64,000 bases of DNA from JABDIP01 sp965212545 (GCA_965212545.1 CBDBVB010000021.1:1-64000); one strand, 5' to 3'. Shown: positions 9,078 to 18,062, counted from the first letter of the stretch. A program made the numbers and translations. Notes: generated from the sequence alone by a model not told the origin.

Positions 9078-9705
9078 ATGACAAAAGCCGCGACCGTGCC
9101 CGTTTTCGACATAGGCGGGGTGCTGCTCGACTGGAACCCGCGCTACCTCTATCGCACCCTGTTCGAAGACCCGGCGGCCATGGAGACCTTCCTGGCAACC
9201 GTCTGCACGTCGGAGTGGAACCGGCGTTTGGATGGCGGCATGACGCTTGCCGAAGGCATCGCCGAGTTGGAGGCGCGGTTTCCCGATCAGGTCGACATGA
9301 TCCGCGCCTATCGCGATCGCTGGACGGAAATGATCCCGGCCGCCCTGGACGAGTCGGTGGCGATCCTGGAGGAGCTCAAATCCGCCGGACATCGCCTCTA
9401 TGCGATCACGAATTTCGCCGCCGAGACGTTCGAGTTGACGCGCCGGCGCTGGGACTTCCTCGCCCATTTCGAGGACATCGTGGTGTCCGGTGAGATCACT
9501 TCTCGGGCGCTGAAGGGCGCTGAAACCCGGACCGGAGATCTACCGGCGACTGATCGACGACAACGGCCTGACGGCAGGCGACTGCCTGTTCATCGACGAT
9601 GTCCAGGAGAATGTCGACGGCGCCAAGGCGGTCGGGATGCACGCTGTCCGGTTCACCGACGCAGCAGCTCTTCGGTCAGAGCTGCGGGAACATGGCCTGC
9701 TTTAG
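9078..9705 (+). pseudogene. HAD-family hydrolase, frame broken by a 10-bp tandem duplication
   Basis: The N-terminal part is a haloacid-dehalogenase-like hydrolase: nucleophile motif VFDIGGVLLDWN, then a cap region, then motif II in LYAITNFAAETF. The frame is lost because GGGCGCTGAA occurs twice in tandem (9505-9514 and 9515-9524). Removing one copy gives a clean join into LKPGPEIYRRLIDDNG and the motif IV segment CLFIDDVQENVDGAKAVG, ending at the TAG at 9703-9705. The intact protein would be about 205 residues. The stop codon overlaps that of the convergent hydrolase gene. It could be a real recent duplication or an assembly artefact. It is the odd gene out in a minus-strand catabolic set. 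Confidence 0.85.
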
Positions 9706-10709
9706 GCTCCCTCGTACCGTACCACCTGCTGGTCGATGGCGCCGAAGATGCTGTGGCCGTCGCGGTCGAGCATCTCGATGCGGATGCGGTCGCCGAACGC
9801 CATGAACGGGGTTTCCGGCTTGCCCGACTCGATCGTCTCGATCATCCGCACTTCGGCCAGGCAGGAGGACCCGACCGAGCGGTCCTTGTTGGAAACTGTC
9901 CCCGATCCGATGATGGCGCCGGCGCCGAGATGCCGGGTCATGGCGGCATGGGCAACCAGGTGCGGGAAGTTGAAGGCCATGTCGACGCCCGCTTCGGGGC
10001 GGCCGAAGGCATGGCCGTTAAGACCCGACAGCAGCGGCAGATGCACCATGCCGTCGCGCCAGGCGTCGCCGAGCGTCTCGGGAGTCACCGCGACCGGCGA
10101 GAAGGCGGTCGCCGGCTTGCCATGGAAGAAGCCGAAGCCCTTGGCCAGTTCGCCCGGTATCAGGCCACGCAGCGAAACGTCGTTGACCAGCATCAGCAGC
10201 TTGATATGTCCGGCGGCGGCGTGGGGCGACACGCCCATCGGCACGTCGTCGGTGACCACCGCCACCTCGGACTCGAAATCGATCCCGTGACCCTCGGAGA
10301 TCGCCTCGATCGGGTCGACCGGTCCAATGAAGCGGTCTGAGCCGCCCTGGTACATCAGAGGGTCTTCCCAGAAGCTGGCCGGCATCTCGGCGCCGCGCGC
10401 CTTGCGCACCAGTTCCACATGGTTGAGATAGGCGGAGCCGTCGGCCCATTGATAGGCCCGCGGCAACGGCGATGCGCAGGCGCCCGACGCGACCAGCTCG
10501 GCAAAGGGCAGGATGTCGCCGCCATCGCCCTGGTTCAGCAGCCGGTAGATCGATTTCAGCTCGGGCACCAGTTCGGCCCAATCCTCAATCGCGGCCTGCA
10601 GGCTCGGCGCGATGTTCGGCACCCGTACCGCCCGGGTCAGGTCCCGGCTGACCACCAGCAACGTTCCGTCACGGCCGCCTTCCTTAAGCGACGCCAATTT
10701 CAAAGGCAT
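9702..10709 (-). CDS. Fumarylacetoacetate hydrolase family protein
   Basis: 335 residues, the usual length of the bacterial fumarylacetoacetase type. The FAH catalytic domain is recognised from GIDFESEVAVVTDDVPMG (metal-binding acidic residues), KPATAFSPVAVTP, and the GSGTVSNKD segment. It should cleave fumarylacetoacetate to fumarate and acetoacetate, completing the path fed by MaiA. It is transcribed divergently from a MarR regulator across 89 bp holding a clear dyad, so it is probably controlled by that regulator. Other FAH-family activities cannot be excluded, but the maiA neighbour makes this reading likely. Confidence 0.9.
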   Translation of the reverse strand: MPLKLASLKEGGRDGTLLVVSRDLTRAVRVPNIAPSLQAAIEDWAELVPELKSIYRLLNQGDGGDILPFAELVASGACASPLPRAYQWADGSAYLNHVELVRKARGAEMPASFWEDPLMYQGGSDRFIGPVDPIEAISEGHGIDFESEVAVVTDDVPMGVSPHAAAGHIKLLMLVNDVSLRGLIPGELAKGFGFFHGKPATAFSPVAVTPETLGDAWRDGMVHLPLLSGLNGHAFGRPEAGVDMAFNFPHLVAHAAMTRHLGAGAIIGSGTVSNKDRSVGSSCLAEVRMIETIESGKPETPFMAFGDRIRIEMLDRDGHSIFGAIDQQVVRYEGA

Positions 10710-10762
10710 ATCAACGGTTCCCTTCCCTTGCCGTCAGCGTGACAGGCGATCCCCTGGCGGTT

Positions 10763-10782
10763 ATAGTTGCAAATGAAACCAT
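10763..10782. promoter_or_regulatory. Predicted MarR operator dyad
   Basis: A 20-bp pseudo-palindrome, ATAGTTGCAAATGAAACCAT, with symmetric half-sites AT-N-GTT-N-CA facing TG-N-AAC-N-AT. It is centred between the divergent hydrolase gene (start 10709) and marR (start 10799), about 17 bp from the marR start. Size and symmetry fit a winged-helix MarR dimer that represses both directions; the assignment is inference from position. Confidence 0.65.
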
Positions 10783-10798
10783 CTACAAGGATCGCACC

Positions 10799-11299
10799 AT
10801 GCAGGGCGACAAAGCGACCAGGGGACAGGTCGACGGGGCGGCGACATTCGACCTGGAACAGTTCTTCCCGTACCGCCTTTCGGTGCTGACGAATACGGTC
10901 ACGCGCGCCCTGGCGAGACTGTACGAGTCCGAGCATGACCTGACCATCGCGGAATGGCGGCTGCTGGCGATTGTCGCGCGATTCGGCCCGATATCGGCGA
11001 ACGGCGTGTGCGAACGGTCTGCCATGGACAAGGTCCGGGTCAGCCGGGCCGTCAGCCGGGCGGTCTCGCGCGGTCTGGTGGATCGGGACGTCGATCGCCA
11101 CGACCGACGACGCTCGGTGCTGACGCTGACCCCCCGGGGCCGTGCCATCCACGACCGGATCGTGCCGCTGGCGCGCGAGCGCGAAGCGTTGATCCTGTCC
11201 ACCTTGTCGAAGACCGAAATCCAGGGCCTGATGGGCGCCCTCGCCCGATTGCAGGAAACCGCCGGCGCCTTCGACGCTAGCGAGTCCAAGGCGGATTAG
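10799..11299 (+). CDS. MarR family transcriptional regulator
   Basis: 166 residues. The start at 10799 is preceded by AAGGA at good spacing. The winged helix-turn-helix is visible in LTIAEWRLLAIVARFGPISANGV, the recognition helix in MDKVRVSRAVSRAVSRGLV, and the wing in RDVDRHDRRRSVLTLTPRG. Long N- and C-terminal helices would form the dimer. Its divergent position beside the fumarylacetoacetate hydrolase suggests it senses an aromatic intermediate and controls the homogentisate branch. Confidence 0.9.
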   Translation: MQGDKATRGQVDGAATFDLEQFFPYRLSVLTNTVTRALARLYESEHDLTIAEWRLLAIVARFGPISANGVCERSAMDKVRVSRAVSRAVSRGLVDRDVDRHDRRRSVLTLTPRGRAIHDRIVPLAREREALILSTLSKTEIQGLMGALARLQETAGAFDASESKAD

Positions 11300-11374
11300 T
11301 GCACGGCCCGGGAATTCGACCTTCGAGCCCCGGCATCGTCCCGCCCGGCGCATTGCTCACGGACCGGGCCGTGC
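11300..11374. repeat. Wide-loop inverted repeat between marR and aroQ
   Basis: GCACGGCCCGG at 11300-11310 pairs perfectly with CCGGGCCGTGC at 11364-11374, with 53 bp between. It directly follows the marR stop and precedes aroQ. It could act as a terminator for marR or as part of the aroQ leader; there is no T-run. Confidence 0.4.
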
Positions 11375-11417
11375 TATAAGGGCGATTCGAGGCACACCTA
11401 GCGAGGATGTTCGATCT

Positions 11418-11882
11418 GTGACGGCATCTCCGTCGGATGAACCGACGGTCCTGATCATCAACGGACCCAACCTGAACATGCTCGGCGTCAGGGAGCCGTC
11501 GGTTTACGGACCGGACACTCTGGGAGACATCGAAGCGGCCTGCGCCGAGCGCGCCGGGCTGCTCGATCTTGCGGTGGATTTCCGACAGACAAACGTCGAA
11601 GGCGAGATCATCTCATGGATCCAGGAGGCGCGCGGCGGACATGACGGCATCATCATCAATGCCGGCGGTTACTCGCACACCTCCGTGGCCATACTCGATG
11701 CCCTGCGTATGGCCGAACTGCCGATCATCGAAGTGCATCTCTCAAACATCTATCAACGCGAGCCGTATCGCCACCACTCCTACATATCCGACGTGGCGAC
11801 AGGCGTGATCTGCGGACTTGGGGGACAGGGCTACATGCTGGCCCTCGATGCCATGGCCGGTCTTATCGGAGCGAACAGCTAG
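11418..11882 (+). CDS. aroQ: Type II 3-dehydroquinate dehydratase
   Basis: 154 residues starting with GTG. Conserved features are INGPNLNMLG near the N-terminus, the catalytic Tyr in EPSVYG, the IINAGGYSHTSVAI loop with its substrate-binding Asn, and EVHLSNIYQRE followed by REPYRHHSYIS with the catalytic His region. It dehydrates 3-dehydroquinate in the shikimate pathway as a dodecamer. The stop is one base before accB, the widespread aroQ-accB-accC order. Confidence 0.96.
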   Translation: MTASPSDEPTVLIINGPNLNMLGVREPSVYGPDTLGDIEAACAERAGLLDLAVDFRQTNVEGEIISWIQEARGGHDGIIINAGGYSHTSVAILDALRMAELPIIEVHLSNIYQREPYRHHSYISDVATGVICGLGGQGYMLALDAMAGLIGANS

Positions 11883-11883
11883 A

Positions 11884-12345
11884 ATGGCAGAAAGCAGACG
11901 TAGCGCGGGCATGAAGGTCGACAGCAACATGATCCGCACCCTGGCGGAGTTGCTGGATGAGACCGGCCTGACCGAGATCGAGTTTTCGGAAGGCGACCGC
12001 CGGATCCGCGTCACCCGGGGTGCCACCGGAATCGTCGCCGCGCCAGCGCCTGCTGCGACGGCACCGCCACCGGTGGCCGACGCCTCCGCGGCGGCGCCGG
12101 CCGCCACCCAGGCCGGCGCGGTCACCTCGCCGATGGTCGGCACGGCGTATGTCGCGCCCGAGCCGGGCGCCGGGCCCTTCGTGAAGGTCGGCGACCAGGT
12201 GGCGGAAGGGCAGACGGTCCTTATCGTCGAGGCCATGAAGGTGATGAACCCGATCCGCGCCCCGCATTCCGGAACGGTGCAACAGGTTCTCGTATCCGAT
12301 GGCCAGCCGGTCGAGTTCGGCGAAGTCATCATGGTCATCCAGTAA
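11884..12345 (+). CDS. accB: Acetyl-CoA carboxylase biotin carboxyl carrier protein
   Basis: 153 residues. The ATG at 11884 follows the aroQ stop by one base, so translation is probably coupled. An N-terminal helix (IRTLAELLDETGLTEIEF) is followed by an Ala/Pro-rich linker (about residues 50-75) and the biotinyl domain with the biotinylated lysine in VEAMKVMN near residue 118. It carries the carboxyl group between AccC and the carboxyltransferase in fatty-acid synthesis. accC follows after 8 bp. Confidence 0.97.
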   Translation: MAESRRSAGMKVDSNMIRTLAELLDETGLTEIEFSEGDRRIRVTRGATGIVAAPAPAATAPPPVADASAAAPAATQAGAVTSPMVGTAYVAPEPGAGPFVKVGDQVAEGQTVLIVEAMKVMNPIRAPHSGTVQQVLVSDGQPVEFGEVIMVIQ

Positions 12346-12353
12346 GTCCAGGC

Positions 12354-13697
12354 ATGTTCGACAAGGTCCTGATCGCCAATCGCGGCGAGATCGCGCTTCG
12401 TATCCACCGCGCCTGCCGCGAGATGGGCATCTCGACGGTGGTGGCGCATTCCACCGCCGATGCGGACGCCATGGCGGTGCGGCTGGCGGACGAGAGCGTT
12501 TGCATCGGCCCGGCTGCGTCCTCCGGCAGCTATCTGAACGTGCCGGCGATCATCTCCGCGGCGATGGTCACCAATGCCGACGCGATTCATCCCGGCATCG
12601 GCTTCCTGGCCGAGAACGCCCAGTTCGCCGAGATGGTCGAGGAGCACGGTTTCGTCTTCATCGGCCCGACTGCCGACCACATCCGGGTGATGGGCGACAA
12701 GATCGCCGCCAAGCAGGCGGTGATCGCTGCCGGCCTGCCGGTGGTTCCGGGGTCGGACGGCGCGGTGGAAACGGTCGACGAGGCGGTCGCACTGGGCGAC
12801 GGCATCGGCTATCCGGTGCTGGTCAAGGCGGCAGCCGGCGGCGGCGGCCGCGGCATGAAGGTGGCGAAAACCCGTGAAGAGATGGCCGATGCGTTCAACC
12901 TGGCGCGGTCGGAATCCCGTTCGGCCTTCGGCGACGACAGTGTTTATCTGGAGAAGTATCTCGCCCGGCCGCGCCATATCGAGATCCAGCTGCTGGCCGA
13001 CACCCACGGCAATGTGGTGCATTTCGGCGAGCGCGACTGCTCAGTGCAACGGCGCCACCAGAAGGTGATCGAGGAGGCACCCTCTCCGGCGCTGAACGAA
13101 GAGCAACGCAGCCGGATCGGCGCCCTGGCCGCCGAGACCGCCCGCAGCATCGACTATCGCGGCGTCGGCACCATCGAGTTCCTTTACGAGGGTGGCGAGT
13201 TCTATTTCATCGAAATGAACACCCGGCTGCAGGTCGAGCATCCGATCAGCGAGATGATCAGCGGCATCGATCTGGTGCGCGAGCAGATCCGGGTCGCCGC
13301 CGGAACGCCACTTGGATACGAACAATCCGATATCCGCTTCAACGGCCACTCGATCGAATGCCGGGTCAATGCCGAGGACCCCGAAACCTTCACCCCGTCA
13401 CCGGGCCGGATCGGCAGCTATCACGCGCCCGGCGGGCTTGGGGTGCGGGTCGACAGCGCGCTCTATTCCGGCTACAGCGTCCCACCCTACTACGACAGCC
13501 TGATCGCCAAGCTGATCGTCCACGGGACGTCGCGCAACGAATGCCTGATGCGGTTACGCCGGGCCCTTGAGGAATTCGTCATCGAAGGCGTGTCGACAAC
13601 ACTGCCGCTGCACCAGGCGTTGATTTCGCAGCCGGATTTCATCAATGGCGACTACGACATCCACTGGCTGGAAGAGCTGCTGGACGGGCACGGCTAG
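12354..13697 (+). CDS. accC: Acetyl-CoA carboxylase, biotin carboxylase subunit
   Basis: 447 residues, full length. It begins MFDKVLIANRGEIALRI, then has the ATP-grasp glycine loop AAAGGGGRGMK, the E-x-x-Y/L-x-R-P segment LEKYLARPRHIE, the metal/ATP residues in FYFIEMNTRLQVEH, and the C-terminal biotin carboxylase domain. It carboxylates biotin on AccB with ATP and bicarbonate. It is last in the aroQ-accB-accC unit; aat follows after 119 bp and may have its own promoter. Confidence 0.97.
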   Translation: MFDKVLIANRGEIALRIHRACREMGISTVVAHSTADADAMAVRLADESVCIGPAASSGSYLNVPAIISAAMVTNADAIHPGIGFLAENAQFAEMVEEHGFVFIGPTADHIRVMGDKIAAKQAVIAAGLPVVPGSDGAVETVDEAVALGDGIGYPVLVKAAAGGGGRGMKVAKTREEMADAFNLARSESRSAFGDDSVYLEKYLARPRHIEIQLLADTHGNVVHFGERDCSVQRRHQKVIEEAPSPALNEEQRSRIGALAAETARSIDYRGVGTIEFLYEGGEFYFIEMNTRLQVEHPISEMISGIDLVREQIRVAAGTPLGYEQSDIRFNGHSIECRVNAEDPETFTPSPGRIGSYHAPGGLGVRVDSALYSGYSVPPYYDSLIAKLIVHGTSRNECLMRLRRALEEFVIEGVSTTLPLHQALISQPDFINGDYDIHWLEELLDGHG

Positions 13698-13816
13698 CTC
13701 TCTGTCCGTTTTGTAGGATTCGGCTCCAGCCACTATAACGGACTGCGCGCTAGATCGGAGGGTCCGCCCGATATCCGAGGGCCGCCAACACCGCCACGCC
13801 AACCGGGCACCGTGTC

Positions 13817-14452
13817 ATGGAGATCACCCCCGGCCTTCTGCTCCGCGCCTACGCTCACGGCCTGTTTCCGATGGCGAAGTCGGCTGAGTCCGAGGAGTTG
13901 TACTGGTTCGACCCGCCGGTTCGCGGCGTGTTGCCCTTGGAAGGCTTCCACACTCCGCGGCGACTGCGACGCGAGATCCGCCGCGCCACCTTCACCGTGC
14001 GGTACGATAGCGATTTCGACGCCGTGCTGAAGGCCTGCGCCGAGCCGGCGGACGATCGCCCGACCACCTGGATCAATTCCCGCATCGTCGACCTGTATGG
14101 CGCACTGTTCGACATCGGCCACGCCCACAGCGTGGAATGCTGGCAGGACGACAAGTTGGTTGGCGGTCTTTATGGCGTTTCGCTGAAGCGCGCGTTTTTC
14201 GGCGAGAGCATGTTCAGCCGGGCCGCCAACGCCAGCAAGGTCGCGCTGGTGCATCTGGTCGCCCAACTGCGCTATGGCGGCTTCGCCCTGCTGGACACTC
14301 AGTTCACCACCGAGCATCTGCGCCAGTTCGGCGGAATTGAAATCCCTCAGGCCGACTACAAGGCCCTGCTGGCAAACGCGATGGAGGGCAACGGCATCTT
14401 CAATCCGGCCGCCGACGAGCGCGCCCTGGCGTCACTATTGGGCGACAGCTAG
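13817..14452 (+). CDS. aat: Leucyl/phenylalanyl-tRNA--protein transferase
   Basis: 211 residues with LLRAYAHGLFPMA, the YWFDPPVRGVLPL segment, GGLYGVSLKRAFFGESMFSR and the ALLDTQFTTEHLRQFGG block, all diagnostic of Aat. It adds Leu or Phe to N-terminal Lys/Arg of proteins, making N-degrons for ClpS-ClpA, whose genes are also in this window (32674-35346). Linkage to accC is common in alphaproteobacteria. It is convergent with the next gene. Confidence 0.96.
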   Translation: MEITPGLLLRAYAHGLFPMAKSAESEELYWFDPPVRGVLPLEGFHTPRRLRREIRRATFTVRYDSDFDAVLKACAEPADDRPTTWINSRIVDLYGALFDIGHAHSVECWQDDKLVGGLYGVSLKRAFFGESMFSRAANASKVALVHLVAQLRYGGFALLDTQFTTEHLRQFGGIEIPQADYKALLANAMEGNGIFNPAADERALASLLGDS

Positions 14453-14505
14453 CCCGCATGGGGTGACACGGCACCGGCCCGCTCCATGGTCTTCGCCGTT
14501 CAGGT

Positions 14506-15579
14506 TCACGGTCCGGCAGTGTTGATCAGCGCATTCAGCCTGCGCCGCAGTTCCACGAAGTAGAGTCGTCGGTCTCCCGCCTCGCTGTCGCCGGCATCCG
14601 GTTCCGGGATCGACTCGGCATAGCGGATGATGGTTTCCAGACTCGGCCTTAGGGGCAATGCGACGGCGGCCGGCATGTCGCCGAGCGCATCACTCAGAGG
14701 CTTCCAGGACGCTTCGATGAAATCCCAATCCGGCACGCCGGGCTGAGCCAACCGGGATGCGACGGCGTGTACCAGCCAGGCAAAGGCGACCGGCCCGCCA
14801 CTGTCCTCCAGCAGGCGCAGCACACGCCCGTCGATTGCCGGGTCGCGGCGCGAAGCCAGGCTGTTCAGCGCGAGCCAATCGAACTCGGCGCGCGCGTCGA
14901 CCAGCATGTCGAGCAGGGTCAGGCAACCATCGACTCCTTGCGCCTCGGCCGCCGACAACACGCGTCCCGGTCCGTCGGTCTGCATCGCAAGCTGGCCAAG
15001 GTCCTCTAACAGCTGGCGCTGGTCCTCAACCGCAAGGCGCTTGTAAAGGCCGCTCGCGGCGATCTCGGCGATCGGATGGCGCTCCCGCATGCGCCCCATG
15101 GCGCGGCCACGGACCTCGGGCGACCGGTCATTGGCCAGTTCCACGAGATCGTTGAGCCCCAGTTCGAGCCGGTCGATTGCAGCGCCCTTAAGGATTTCCT
15201 CCCGGACTTCCGACGCCGGGTCGGAGAACAGGCAGAACCGCAGGAATTTGCCGGTCTCCGCGTCCCCGGGCTCCCATGTCTGCGACAGGTAATGGCATCC
15301 GGAGGCGCGGACCATCGGATTCGGATCTCCTTCCGCCATCACCCGAATGACAACCCGCTCGCCGAGCCCCGCCAGGATCACGAGGAGGTGCCGTCTCGCC
15401 CCGGCGGACCGGGCGATATCGCCATTGGCGAGCAAACCGGGAGCGGCCTGGCGACCCAGGATTGCCGCCAATGCCCAAGCGGCCCAAACCCGTTCGGCAT
15501 TGTCGCCGCCAGCCAGAAGATGGCGGAGCGTGGCCTCGTCAAGGTCACGAACCGCCTCATAGGATCCATATGTCGCCAT
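14506..15579 (-). CDS. HEAT-repeat-like helical protein, function unknown
   Basis: 357 residues starting at the ATG at 15579 (GGGGG upstream); an upstream extension of the frame is rejected because it is Cys/Arg-rich and unlike the rest. The body is repetitive alpha-helix, for example VRASGCHYLSQTWEPGD, VREEILKGAAIDRL and VRGRAMGRMRERHP, typical of HEAT/PBS-lyase-like repeats that bind proteins. No signal peptide, membrane segment or catalytic motif is seen. It sits between aat and the DUF2155 gene. I do not recognise a named family. Confidence 0.7.
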   Translation of the reverse strand: MATYGSYEAVRDLDEATLRHLLAGGDNAERVWAAWALAAILGRQAAPGLLANGDIARSAGARRHLLVILAGLGERVVIRVMAEGDPNPMVRASGCHYLSQTWEPGDAETGKFLRFCLFSDPASEVREEILKGAAIDRLELGLNDLVELANDRSPEVRGRAMGRMRERHPIAEIAASGLYKRLAVEDQRQLLEDLGQLAMQTDGPGRVLSAAEAQGVDGCLTLLDMLVDARAEFDWLALNSLASRRDPAIDGRVLRLLEDSGGPVAFAWLVHAVASRLAQPGVPDWDFIEASWKPLSDALGDMPAAVALPLRPSLETIIRYAESIPEPDAGDSEAGDRRLYFVELRRRLNALINTAGP

Positions 15580-15619
15580 GGGCACCCCCGATGCCCCAGG
15601 GCACTGGCCTACCTGATTA

Positions 15620-16117
15620 CTAGCGCCTTCTGGCTGCCGGCGGCCGCACTGGCACCGGTGGATCATTGGGCAGACGATATTGCTGCGTCGCCGCGAAATT
15701 CTCCGGTTCGGCAAGCAATTCGTCCACGCACCTCAATACCCAGATGTCGAAGACCGGATGATCGAGTGCCGACACCGCCGGCGACGATGAGAACATCCAC
15801 CCGGAGAACACACCGTGCGAGGGCTCGCCTGGCGGCCTGTCGGAGATTTCCAGGAACGCGCCGTTCTCGGGCGCCTCGTCCGGCCGGGTCGAACGACAGG
15901 CTCGCACTACGATGTCCAGCGTGCCGAAGGACGCGGAATCGCCAACTTCCACCTGCATGCGCGAGACCCGGGCGGTAACCTTGTCCAGCCCCTGCAGCAC
16001 GGCGATCTGGCGATCGACCGTCGGCCTCACGGCGAAGGCCGGCGCCGACGCGCCGATGGCCAGCACCACGGCCAGGGCGCCGGCGAGCCGTGTTCTCCAG
16101 GCCGTCGGCCTTGCCAT
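15620..16117 (-). CDS. DUF2155 exported protein
   Basis: 165 residues from the ATG at 16117, giving a textbook signal peptide (MARPTAWRTRLAGALAVVLA, cleaved after AFA). A GTG at 16156 overlapping the mlaD stop would add 13 residues and cannot be excluded. The mature part contains KVTARVSRMQVEVGDSASFG, ISDRPPGE and VFSGWMFSSSPAVSALDHPV, which characterise DUF2155, a periplasmic family found next to NDUFA12 and mlaD in alphaproteobacteria. Function is unknown; the context suggests an envelope role. Confidence 0.88.
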   Translation of the reverse strand: MARPTAWRTRLAGALAVVLAIGASAPAFAVRPTVDRQIAVLQGLDKVTARVSRMQVEVGDSASFGTLDIVVRACRSTRPDEAPENGAFLEISDRPPGEPSHGVFSGWMFSSSPAVSALDHPVFDIWVLRCVDELLAEPENFAATQQYRLPNDPPVPVRPPAARRR

Positions 16118-16152
16118 CTTCCTACACTGCCGAGCCGATTCCACCGCGCGGC

Positions 16153-16605
16153 TCACTCCGCGTCGGACTGGGAGCCGAAGATGAACCGGCCCACCAGTTC
16201 CTCCAGATTTAGCGGCGCCTGGGTGTACTCGATCGCCCCGCCCGGTGCGATCACGTCCTCTTCGCCACCCGGCTCCAGCCGCATGAACTTGCCGCCAAGC
16301 AGGCTCTCGCTGGCAATGATGGCCGCCGTGTCCAGCGGCAGTTCGACGCTGTCATCGATACCCATCCGCACCTCCACAAGGAAGGTCAGGGGATCGAGCT
16401 TCTGCCCGACAACGGTGCCGACCTTCACGCCGCTTATACGGACATCGCTGCCGACGTTCAGACCTTCGATCGACGGGAAGCTTGCGGTCACCTCGTAGCC
16501 GTCGACCTTGCCCAGATCGGCGCTGGTGTAAGCGAACACCAGAAAGAACAGGGCGACGACCAGAACCACGCCCCCCATCACGGTCTCGATCAGATTTCGA
16601 TGCAT
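16153..16605 (-). CDS. mlaD: Outer-membrane lipid asymmetry protein MlaD (MCE domain)
   Basis: 150 residues from the ATG at 16605. One N-terminal membrane helix (VMGGVVLVVALFFLVFAY) is followed by an MCE domain: YEVTASFPSIEGLNVGSDVRISGVKVG. MlaD hexamers bind phospholipid in the periplasm between the Mla ABC transporter and the shuttle MlaC. The ABC genes (mlaE, mlaF) are not adjacent, as is usual for this NDUFA12-mlaD-DUF2155 arrangement. Confidence 0.93.
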   Translation of the reverse strand: MHRNLIETVMGGVVLVVALFFLVFAYTSADLGKVDGYEVTASFPSIEGLNVGSDVRISGVKVGTVVGQKLDPLTFLVEVRMGIDDSVELPLDTAAIIASESLLGGKFMRLEPGGEEDVIAPGGAIEYTQAPLNLEELVGRFIFGSQSDAE

Positions 16606-16627
16606 GCGTCTTCTACTCTCCGAGCGC

Positions 16628-17014
16628 CTAGGACGGTGTCCAAGGCTCATAATCGCCGGTCGCAGAGGCTCGGTTGCCCCCTTTTTCGGCAGCGCCCGGC
16701 GGTCGGTAAGCGGCCCCGGTTCCTGTCATATTCGGCACATGCGCCTCTTGCCAGTCGCGGCGGAAGGGGCTGCTCTCGGCCGGCGCATCCTGCTGCTGAT
16801 GATGCAGCCAACCATGCCATTCGGGCGGCACGCGACTGGCATCCGAGACGCCGCCATTGAACACCACCCAGCGCCGCTCCCGCTTTCGACCGGTTGAGCG
16901 ACGATCGCGATAGTAGCGATTACCGAACTGGTCGCTACCCACAGAATCTCCACGGCGCCAGGTCACCCAGCGCAAATAGACCCGGTAGCCCCATTCGGAG
17001 AAGTTCCAGCCCAT
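16628..17014 (-). CDS. NADH:ubiquinone oxidoreductase subunit NDUFA12 homologue
   Basis: 128 residues from the ATG at 17014. The signature is GDSVGSDQFGNRYYRDR, RERRWVVFNGGVSDASRVPPEWHGWLHH, found in the complex I accessory subunit NDUFA12/B17.2 shared by mitochondria and alphaproteobacteria. The C-terminal 40 residues are Pro/Gly-rich. It is thought to stabilise complex I. It is first in a minus-strand run with mlaD (22-bp gap). This gene is a strong alphaproteobacterial marker. Confidence 0.95.
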   Translation of the reverse strand: MGWNFSEWGYRVYLRWVTWRRGDSVGSDQFGNRYYRDRRSTGRKRERRWVVFNGGVSDASRVPPEWHGWLHHQQQDAPAESSPFRRDWQEAHVPNMTGTGAAYRPPGAAEKGGNRASATGDYEPWTPS

Positions 17015-17183
17015 AGTCGAAAATGCATCCGGAGAAGGTGTCTGAGATTCGAACGGCAGGAATATGGCACCTGCCGCCTGAGGCGTCCAGAATCCTGGGC
17101 ATCTGGACGGCCGGCGCACCGGATGCCTATAAACCGGTCGGCTGGCTTCGTCTCCCAAATTCCAGAACTGGCGCCTTGGTCGT

Positions 17184-18062
17184 ATGCCGATTCTTACTCA
17201 CCGCACCGGCCTCGTGCTGGTGGTGTTGTCCGCTTTCGGCTTTGCCGCATCGCCGAGTTTGGCTCGGCTTGCCTATGAAGGCGGCAGCGATCCGTCGACA
17301 GCGGCACTGTTCCGCTTTGCCTTGGGTGCGGCCGTTTTGTACCCAACCTACCGGTTGCGCCGTGGCCGCCTTGCCCTCAGCCGGCGATTGGCACTCATCG
17401 GACTTGGCATCGGATTGGTCTACGCGGTCGAATCGATCGCCTACCTGTTTGCGGTGCGGTTGATCCCGGTCAGCATCACGGTGTTGGTGTTCTTCACGTT
17501 CCCGGTGCTGGTCGCGTTGCTGGTCCGCCTCGTCGACAAGGTACCGGTGACGCCGGTCAAGGCAATATCCCTGGTGGCCGCATTTGCCGGTGTCGCGCTG
17601 ACGACCGGCGCCGCGCCTCAGGCGCTAGATCCACTCGGAATCGGTCTGGCCCTGGTGGCCTCGGCCGGCACAGCGGTCTTCATCGTGCTGGGCGGCAAGC
17701 TGACCCGAGAGGTCGGCAGCATCGGCTTCGCGCTGATCGCCTTCGCGGTCGCGACGATCGTCTTCGGTGCCTGGATCGCCGTGGCCGGGGCTTTGAACCT
17801 GCCGGAGACCGCGCTCGGCTGGATCGGCCTGGTCGGCGGCTCGGTTTCATTCGTGGTGTCGGTCCTGTGCTTCTTCACCGCCCTGAAAGCCGTCGAGACC
17901 GTGTCGGCCACCCTGGTCGCAAATCTGGAACCGATCCTGGCGATCGCCATCGCCTATCTGCTGTTGGGCGAGGTCCTGACGGTGCCGCAACTTGTCGGCG
18001 GCGCGATCGTTATCGGGGCAATCTTGTTGCCGAGCCTTGTCGGACGGCGCACCGCCGGCTGA
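17184..18062 (+). CDS. DMT superfamily transporter (EamA domains)
   Basis: 292 residues with ten predicted membrane helices in two EamA repeats, the first with FRFALGAAVLYPTYR and AYLFAVRLIPVSITVLVFFTFPV, the second with ALKAVETVSATLVANLEPILAIAIAYLLLGE, the classic end of each repeat. Such inner-membrane carriers export amino acids or other metabolites; the substrate cannot be told. It is monocistronic and divergent from the NDUFA12 gene. Confidence 0.9.
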   Translation: MPILTHRTGLVLVVLSAFGFAASPSLARLAYEGGSDPSTAALFRFALGAAVLYPTYRLRRGRLALSRRLALIGLGIGLVYAVESIAYLFAVRLIPVSITVLVFFTFPVLVALLVRLVDKVPVTPVKAISLVAAFAGVALTTGAAPQALDPLGIGLALVASAGTAVFIVLGGKLTREVGSIGFALIAFAVATIVFGAWIAVAGALNLPETALGWIGLVGGSVSFVVSVLCFFTALKAVETVSATLVANLEPILAIAIAYLLLGEVLTVPQLVGGAIVIGAILLPSLVGRRTAG

